This document shows, in pieces, positions 8,321-11,594 of a stretch of 11,594 nucleotides of DNA. Source of the stretch: an uncultured Actinomycetes bacterium. GTDB taxonomy: Bacteria > Actinomycetota > Actinomycetes > Nanopelagicales > Nanopelagicaceae. The position numbers were made by a program, and so were the translations under genes. A model generated the notes under the pieces. It did not search any database. It was not told the DNA's origin and saw nothing but the letters and a program-made list of their open reading frames with translations. The stretch covers positions 1 to 11,594 of the forward strand of contig CAIJOE010000132.1 of the NCBI GenBank assembly GCA_903822245.1. The letters are read 5' to 3'. Within the stretch, counting starts at the first letter, position 1. Each line of letters begins with the position of its first letter.

Positions 8321-8327
8321 GTACTTC

Positions 8328-8990
8328 GTGCACGTAGTCATTATGGGGTGTGGTCGCGTCGGAGCGGGTCTAGCTATTGACCTAGAGGCAGCTGGCCATT
8401 CAGTATCAATCATCGACCAAAATCGGGAAGCATTTCGCCGATTAGGCGCAGATTTCAATGGAAAGACAGTCGCTGGAGTTGGATTTGATCGCGATATCTT
8501 GCTTGAAGCTGGAATTGAAAAGGCTGATGCTTTTGCCGCTGTTTCAAATGGCGATAACTCAAATATTTTGGCTGCCAGAGTTGCTCGCGAAACTTATGGA
8601 GTGGCCAACGTAGTTGCTCGTATTTATGACCCAGCCCGAGCTGAAATTTACCAACGTTTGGGCATCCCAACTGTTGCCACTGTTCTTTGGACTACGGATC
8701 AAATAATGCGTCGTCTTGCTCCAGAGGGATCAAGATCTGAATGGCGCGATGCCAGTGGCGTAATCCAACTTTGTGAGGTCCACTTACATCACGATTGGTT
8801 TGGCAAACCGGTATCTTTAATTGAAGAATCAACAGATGCCAGAGTTGCATTCATCACCAGACTAGGTGAAGGAATGATTCCAAATGAAAACACCGTCCTG
8901 CAAGAAGGCGATCTAGTTCACGTAATGGTCAGCGATAAAGAACTTAAGACTGTGGAACTCGCGCTATCTAAATCACCGGATGAGGCCTAA
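8328..8990 (+). CDS. trkA: TrkA-type potassium uptake regulatory subunit, first of a pair
   Basis: A 220-aa cytosolic RCK (regulator of K+ conductance) protein that binds NAD(H) or a related nucleotide and gates a TrkH/KtrB-like potassium channel. The N-terminal TrkA-N Rossmann domain has GCGRVG (7-12) and the acidic residue D30 at the end of the second strand, which favours an NAD(H)-type ligand. A TrkA-C domain occupies about residues 140-215. I place the start at GTG 8328, giving MHVVIMGCGRVG, because family members begin there. An in-frame reading from 8274 would add 18 residues from the opposite gene's 5' end that look unrelated. E. coli TrkA fuses two such units; here they are two adjacent genes, as in actinobacterial CeoB/CeoC pairs. 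No membrane channel partner is in the window. Confidence 0.92.
   Translation: MHVVIMGCGRVGAGLAIDLEAAGHSVSIIDQNREAFRRLGADFNGKTVAGVGFDRDILLEAGIEKADAFAAVSNGDNSNILAARVARETYGVANVVARIYDPARAEIYQRLGIPTVATVLWTTDQIMRRLAPEGSRSEWRDASGVIQLCEVHLHHDWFGKPVSLIEESTDARVAFITRLGEGMIPNENTVLQEGDLVHVMVSDKELKTVELALSKSPDEA
8982..8985 (+). promoter_or_regulatory. Ribosome binding site of the second trkA gene
   Basis: GAGG lies 8 nt before the ATG at 8994, within the last codons of the first trkA gene. It indicates that the second gene is translated from the shared transcript. Confidence 0.5.
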
Positions 8991-8993
8991 CTC

Positions 8994-9653
8994 ATGAAAA
9001 TTGCTATTGCTGGAGCTGGAAACGTAGGACGTTCAATTGCTCGTGAACTTTTGGAAAATGGCCATCACGTTTTATTGATCGACCGTGACCCAAAAGCGTT
9101 AAAAATGGAGAGTGTCCCAACGGCTGAATGGCTGATGGCTGATGTTTGTGAAATCACCTCACTAGATAACGCCAAACTTGATACCTGCCAAGTTTTGATT
9201 GCTGCAACCGGTGATGACAAGGTAAATCTTGTCGCATCGCTTCTTGCAAAGACTGAATATGGAGTTCCACGCGTTGTTGCCCGGGTAAATCATCCTAAAA
9301 ATGAATGGATGTTTGATAGCTCCTGGGGTGTTGATGTGGCAGTTTCAACGCCAAGAATTATTTCTGCAATTGTAGAAGAGGCAGTTTCTGTTGGCGATGT
9401 AGTTCGCCTGTTCACCCTTCAAAAGGGTGAGGCTAGCTTGGTTGAAATTACCTTGCCAGATAGCGCTACTTGCATCGGAAAGAGCGTTGAAGAAATCGGA
9501 ATCCCGCAAGATGCGACCTTGGCGGCAATAGTTCGAGATGGTCATGTAATTTCACCACACGCTCATGATATTTTTTCTGCCGGTGATGAACTTATTTTTA
9601 TTGCCACAGCGGCCGCAGAAGACTTACTTAAGAATTGCTTTATAGCTAATTAG
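8994..9653 (+). CDS. trkA: TrkA-type potassium uptake regulatory subunit, second of a pair
   Basis: A 219-aa RCK protein, clearly homologous in plan to the gene before it. The TrkA-N domain begins at residue 1 with the Rossmann motif GAGNVG (7-12) and D30 in LLIDRD. The TrkA-C domain is around residues 135-215, including SLVEITLP and the final hydrophobic strand ELIFIAT. It starts 3 bp after the stop of the first trkA gene and has a GAGG ribosome binding site, so the two are almost certainly co-transcribed and likely assemble together as a split version of the fused E. coli TrkA. The TAG stop at 9651-9653 overlaps the TAA stop of the convergent DUF3159 gene. Family assignment is strong; which channel it regulates is unknown here. 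Confidence 0.92.
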   Translation: MKIAIAGAGNVGRSIARELLENGHHVLLIDRDPKALKMESVPTAEWLMADVCEITSLDNAKLDTCQVLIAATGDDKVNLVASLLAKTEYGVPRVVARVNHPKNEWMFDSSWGVDVAVSTPRIISAIVEEAVSVGDVVRLFTLQKGEASLVEITLPDSATCIGKSVEEIGIPQDATLAAIVRDGHVISPHAHDIFSAGDELIFIATAAAEDLLKNCFIAN

Positions 9654-10261
9654 TTCTTTGTTTTAGTAATTGGGACAGACTTAATTACCATCCAGGTCCC
9701 CCAAAGTGTTACCAAATACAGTGGAAATCCAAGGAATACATTTGCAACGCCTAAAGCGTTCAATTGATTAGCTTTATAAAGCGGAATTTGAATCGCTAAT
9801 CTAATTGCAAATAGAGCAAACCAAATCCAACTTGCTTGCGAATAAGCTCTGGCTCGCTTTGGATCATTACGCCAAGAAAAGTTCTCTCCCAGGATTGGAC
9901 CAAGCATGACCCCAATTAATGGCCACTTCACCAAAATTGAAATCAAATAGACCAGAGCAAAGCCAGTATTTTTCCAAAGGCTCGGAGCGTAATAACTCTT
10001 TGCCGATCCAGTCTTCCAAGCAAACCAGCCACAAAATACAACTCCGATAAATCCTGAGATTGCATGGATCAAAGTGTCTTTGCGTACCAAACGCCAAAGT
10101 GCAAGCAACCCTGCTATTGCAATAGAAATATAAAGACAAGTGCGCAAGTTATGGTTGATGTTGAAGGCAATTAGAAAAACAAGAGATGGAATTGTTGAGT
10201 CGATAATGCCCTTGGTCCCACCCAGGGCATTAACTACTTTTGCTTTATCTTCCTCTTGCAT
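9650..10261 (-). CDS. DUF3159 family multi-pass membrane protein
   Basis: A 203-aa integral membrane protein of the actinobacterial DUF3159 family, function not established. The N terminus is short and charged, followed by LGGTKGIIDSTIPSL (13-27), a typical opening of this family. About six hydrophobic segments follow, near 23-37, 41-59, 67-83, 98-123, 145-163 and 168-193. Conserved-looking stretches include VKWPLIG (111-117) and WRNDP (130-134) before the fifth segment. The ATG at 10259-10261 shares its A with the dut stop codon (TAATG), and GGAAAGAG at 10268-10275 gives a ribosome binding site 6 nt upstream. It is therefore the third gene of the thioesterase-dut unit. Its linkage to TrkA and dut genes recurs across Actinobacteria as I know it. 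A role tied to potassium or nucleotide metabolism would be a guess. Confidence 0.85.
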   Translation of the reverse strand: MQEEDKAKVVNALGGTKGIIDSTIPSLVFLIAFNINHNLRTCLYISIAIAGLLALWRLVRKDTLIHAISGFIGVVFCGWFAWKTGSAKSYYAPSLWKNTGFALVYLISILVKWPLIGVMLGPILGENFSWRNDPKRARAYSQASWIWFALFAIRLAIQIPLYKANQLNALGVANVFLGFPLYLVTLWGTWMVIKSVPITKTKN

Positions 10262-10704
10262 TAAGAACTCTTTCCAGTTGATCCAAAGCCACCTGTGCCT
10301 CGGCCGCTTCCAGGTAGCGAAGTGACTTCAATAAAATCAGCGTGCTCCACCTGTTGAATAACTAATTGTGCGATGCGATCACCCTTTTTAAAAGAGATTG
10401 ATTCCTTTGGATCATGATTGATTAAAATTACAGCCAACTCACCTCGGTATGCAGCATCGACAGTTCCCGGAGTGTTCACCATTGATATTCCATGCTTTAT
10501 TGCAAGGCCAGAACGTGGGTGTACTAATGCCACATATCCATTTGGAAGTGCAATTGATATTCCTGTTGGAATCAATGCTCGCTCACCTGGTTGCAGCGTA
10601 AAATCAACTCGTGTGGCTAAATCTGCCCCGGCATCCCCAGGCTTGGCATAAGTTGGAAGCGGCACCGAGTCATCTAGACGAGTAACTAAGACTTTGACAC
10701 TCAT
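10261..10704 (-). CDS. dut: Deoxyuridine 5'-triphosphate nucleotidohydrolase (dUTPase)
   Basis: A 147-aa homotrimeric dUTPase that hydrolyses dUTP to dUMP and pyrophosphate, keeping uracil out of DNA and supplying dUMP for thymidylate synthesis. All five trimeric dUTPase motifs are present: DAGADLAT (24-31), HPRSGLA (62-68), NTPGTVDAAYRG (77-88) with catalytic D83 and base-stacking Y86, GDRIAQLV (108-115), and the C-terminal RGTGGFGSTG (135-144). The short insertion before motif 5 known in the mycobacterial enzyme is absent. The ATG at 10702-10704 overlaps the upstream thioesterase stop as ATGA, and the dut stop overlaps the DUF3159 start by one base. I see no good independent ribosome binding site, so translational coupling to the thioesterase is likely. 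Confidence 0.97.
   Translation of the reverse strand: MSVKVLVTRLDDSVPLPTYAKPGDAGADLATRVDFTLQPGERALIPTGISIALPNGYVALVHPRSGLAIKHGISMVNTPGTVDAAYRGELAVILINHDPKESISFKKGDRIAQLVIQQVEHADFIEVTSLPGSGRGTGGFGSTGKSS
10268..10275 (-). promoter_or_regulatory. Ribosome binding site of the DUF3159 gene
   Basis: On the minus strand GGAAAGAG lies 6 nt before the ATG at 10261, inside the last codons of dut. With the TAATG stop/start overlap it supports coupled translation. Confidence 0.5.
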
Positions 10705-11285
10705 GGATTAATATCAAATTCTGGATCAACGAATGCAAGCAATTCTGGGTGGGCAGTTACATGCTCAATAAATTCCTTTGGAGCTTGCTCTAAGAAGTGC
10801 TTCATTGGCACAACAATAAATAGTGCGGCAGCCCTCACCGCAACTGGTCCATCTGCTGAACCCAAGCGACCTTCGGCCGAGCAATAAACTTTGCGACTTA
10901 CTTGTCCGGTTATTTGGGCTGAAATATGAAGTTCGGTTCCGATTGGAACTGGGAGCAGGAAATCGGTTTCGAGGCGACCGGTAACAGCCGGTGAACGAAT
11001 TAACCACATCAACTTTCCAAGTGCTTCATCGAAAGCCAATGACAATAAACCACCATGGGCAAGACCTGGAGCACCTTGATGATTTTCGGTAACAGTAAAA
11101 ACAGCATTTAAATTCTGACCATCGCCAGCATGTGCGACTAAATGCAGGCCTGTTGGATGTAAATCACCACAACCAAAACAGTGTCCGTAGTGTGATGGAA
11201 TCTTAGTTCCGGGCATTGGAGCTTTCGGATGACGCGCAGGAATTTGCGCTCCCTCAGGTGGCACCGTGCTAGGAATGCGACTCAT
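10701..11285 (-). CDS. PaaI-like hotdog-fold thioesterase family protein
   Basis: A 194-aa protein with a single hotdog domain, likely hydrolysing an acyl-CoA or related thioester; the substrate is unknown. The family's oxyanion-hole loop is GLAHGGLLSLAFDEALG (74-90), with HGG at 77-79 and acidic D86/E87 on the central helix. Strand-like segments follow to about 160 and a 30-residue tail ends at 194. The N-terminal part has a low-complexity, proline-rich start (4-30) and then HYGHCFGCG (32-40). This His/Cys cluster also occurs in other proteins of this type and could be structural. The ATG at 11285 is the first start inside the 31-bp divergent gap, is preceded by a TAGGCT -10-like element at 6 nt, and has no Shine-Dalgarno sequence. 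It leads the coupled unit with dut and the DUF3159 gene. Confidence 0.88.
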   Translation of the reverse strand: MSRIPSTVPPEGAQIPARHPKAPMPGTKIPSHYGHCFGCGDLHPTGLHLVAHAGDGQNLNAVFTVTENHQGAPGLAHGGLLSLAFDEALGKLMWLIRSPAVTGRLETDFLLPVPIGTELHISAQITGQVSRKVYCSAEGRLGSADGPVAVRAAALFIVVPMKHFLEQAPKEFIEHVTAHPELLAFVDPEFDINP

Positions 11286-11291
11286 GATGCA

Positions 11292-11297
11292 AGCCTA
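11292..11297 (-). promoter_or_regulatory. Candidate -10 element for a leaderless thioesterase-dut operon transcript
   Basis: The minus-strand reading is TAGGCT, ending 6 nt before the thioesterase ATG at 11285. This predicts transcription starting at the ATG itself. No -35 match or Shine-Dalgarno sequence was seen. Confidence 0.45.
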
Positions 11298-11304
11298 CTT
11301 CAAG

Positions 11305-11310
11305 TAGGCT
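11305..11310 (+). promoter_or_regulatory. Candidate -10 element for a leaderless DUF3093 gene transcript
   Basis: TAGGCT ends 6 nt before the ATG at 11317, mirroring the element on the other strand base for base. It predicts a leaderless mRNA for the DUF3093 gene. Confidence 0.45.
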
Positions 11311-11316
11311 ACTTAC

Positions 11317-11594
11317 ATGCGTAACTCAAAAAGACATCGCGACCTTAACTATGGCGTACCGATCTTTCAAGAGCGCATGATTTGGCCCATTTGGCTCTGG
11401 CTTTTTCTAATATTTATCACAGGATCCATCGTGCTTTCTATTTGGGCCGCCCTTGGAAATATTGCAACAATCTTCGCTGGCGTCCTTCTTAGCCTGGGCT
11501 TGATGTATGCCGCGCGGGCCTCAGCGCTTTGGATTACTGTTACAAAAGGCTGGTTGCTTGTAGGACCTGCTGCCATTGAACGGGCTTTCATTCA
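11317..11594 (+). CDS. DUF3093 family membrane protein, N-terminal part
   Basis: An open frame from ATG 11317 runs off the window end with no stop, giving 92 residues. The layout fits the actinobacterial DUF3093 family: a short cytoplasmic-looking basic start, then FQERMIWPIW (17-26), two hydrophobic segments (about 24-44 and 47-65) and the start of a soluble part with WITVTKGWLLVGPAAIE (72-88), resembling the family's conserved region after the membrane pair. The function of the family is unknown. In related actinobacterial genomes a DUF3093 gene lies divergently next to dut, which supports the call. It shares a 31-bp symmetric intergenic region with the thioesterase gene and appears to be expressed from a leaderless promoter. 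Confidence 0.75.
   Translation, partial: MRNSKRHRDLNYGVPIFQERMIWPIWLWLFLIFITGSIVLSIWAALGNIATIFAGVLLSLGLMYAARASALWITVTKGWLLVGPAAIERAFI

Larger units (their letters stand above)
11292..11310. repeat. Perfect 19-nt palindrome filling the centre of a divergent intergenic region
   Basis: AGCCTACTTCAAGTAGGCT has 9-bp arms (11292-11300 and 11302-11310) around a single central C. The intergenic region is 31 bp, so the palindrome is flanked by exactly 6 nt on each side before the two ATG codons. Each outward-facing arm ends in TAGGCT, a TAnnnT -10-like hexamer. It may therefore be a symmetric bidirectional promoter, a repressor operator, or both. The symmetry is directly visible; the function is inferred. 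Confidence 0.7.

Noticed and set aside
8274..8327. N-terminal extension of the first TrkA protein from 8274
   Set aside because: The added residues are unlike the family, overlap the methyltransferase 5' end, and the GTG at 8328 gives the standard TrkA start directly before the Rossmann motif.
11367..11591. Minus-strand open frame at the right edge
   Set aside because: The plus strand here encodes a DUF3093-like membrane protein with matching gene context; the minus frame has no recognisable features.

Overview
The window looks like a compact stretch of housekeeping chromosome from a low-GC, streamlined actinobacterium. By eye the DNA is AT-rich (composition not computed), yet the protein families and gene order are actinobacterial: a FadA/FadB pair, dxs, an RNA methyltransferase with TRAM and Fe-S motifs, a split pair of TrkA proteins, a DUF3159 protein, dut and a DUF3093 protein. 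The dut/TrkA/methyltransferase neighbourhood resembles the one near sigA and suhB in mycobacteria and streptomycetes. A freshwater Nanopelagicales-type (acI) genome is my best guess; this is inference, not shown by the sequence.

Layout from left to right. (1) 1-2520, plus strand: the 3' end of a fadA thiolase gene, which has an apparent one-base frameshift near base 36, followed 2 bp later by complete fadB. Together they cover hydration, oxidation and thiolysis in fatty-acid beta-oxidation. (2) 2459-8295, minus strand: a likely operon read leftwards, RNA m5U methyltransferase, then acnA (aconitase), then dxs (first step of the MEP isoprenoid pathway). The dxs 3' end overlaps the fadB 3' end by 62 bp. 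(3) 8328-9653, plus strand: two TrkA-type regulatory subunits of a potassium uptake system, 3 bp apart. (4) 9650-11285, minus strand: a translationally coupled trio, hotdog-fold thioesterase, then dut (dUTPase), then a DUF3159 membrane protein, joined by ATGA and TAATG overlaps. (5) 11317 to the end, plus strand: the start of a DUF3093 membrane protein, cut off by the window edge.

Almost every base is coding. The only gaps are two divergent intergenic regions of 32 and 31 bp and a few short spacers; there is no gene-free stretch near 300 bp. I found no RNA gene, mobile element, CRISPR array or convincing intrinsic terminator.

The most interesting signal is promoter geometry. Both divergent gaps hold two back-to-back TAnnnT (-10-like) hexamers on opposite strands, separated by exactly 7 bp and lying 6 or 7 nt before the two start codons. 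This predicts leaderless transcripts in both directions. In the 11286-11316 gap the arrangement is a perfect 19-nt palindrome centred in a 6+19+6 intergenic region. acnA has a similar TAAGAT element 7 nt before its GTG start, overlapping the stop codon of the gene before it. Most operon-internal genes instead carry Shine-Dalgarno-like sequences or stop/start overlaps. I see no evidence of a new defence, mobile or biosynthetic system; the genes themselves are ordinary.
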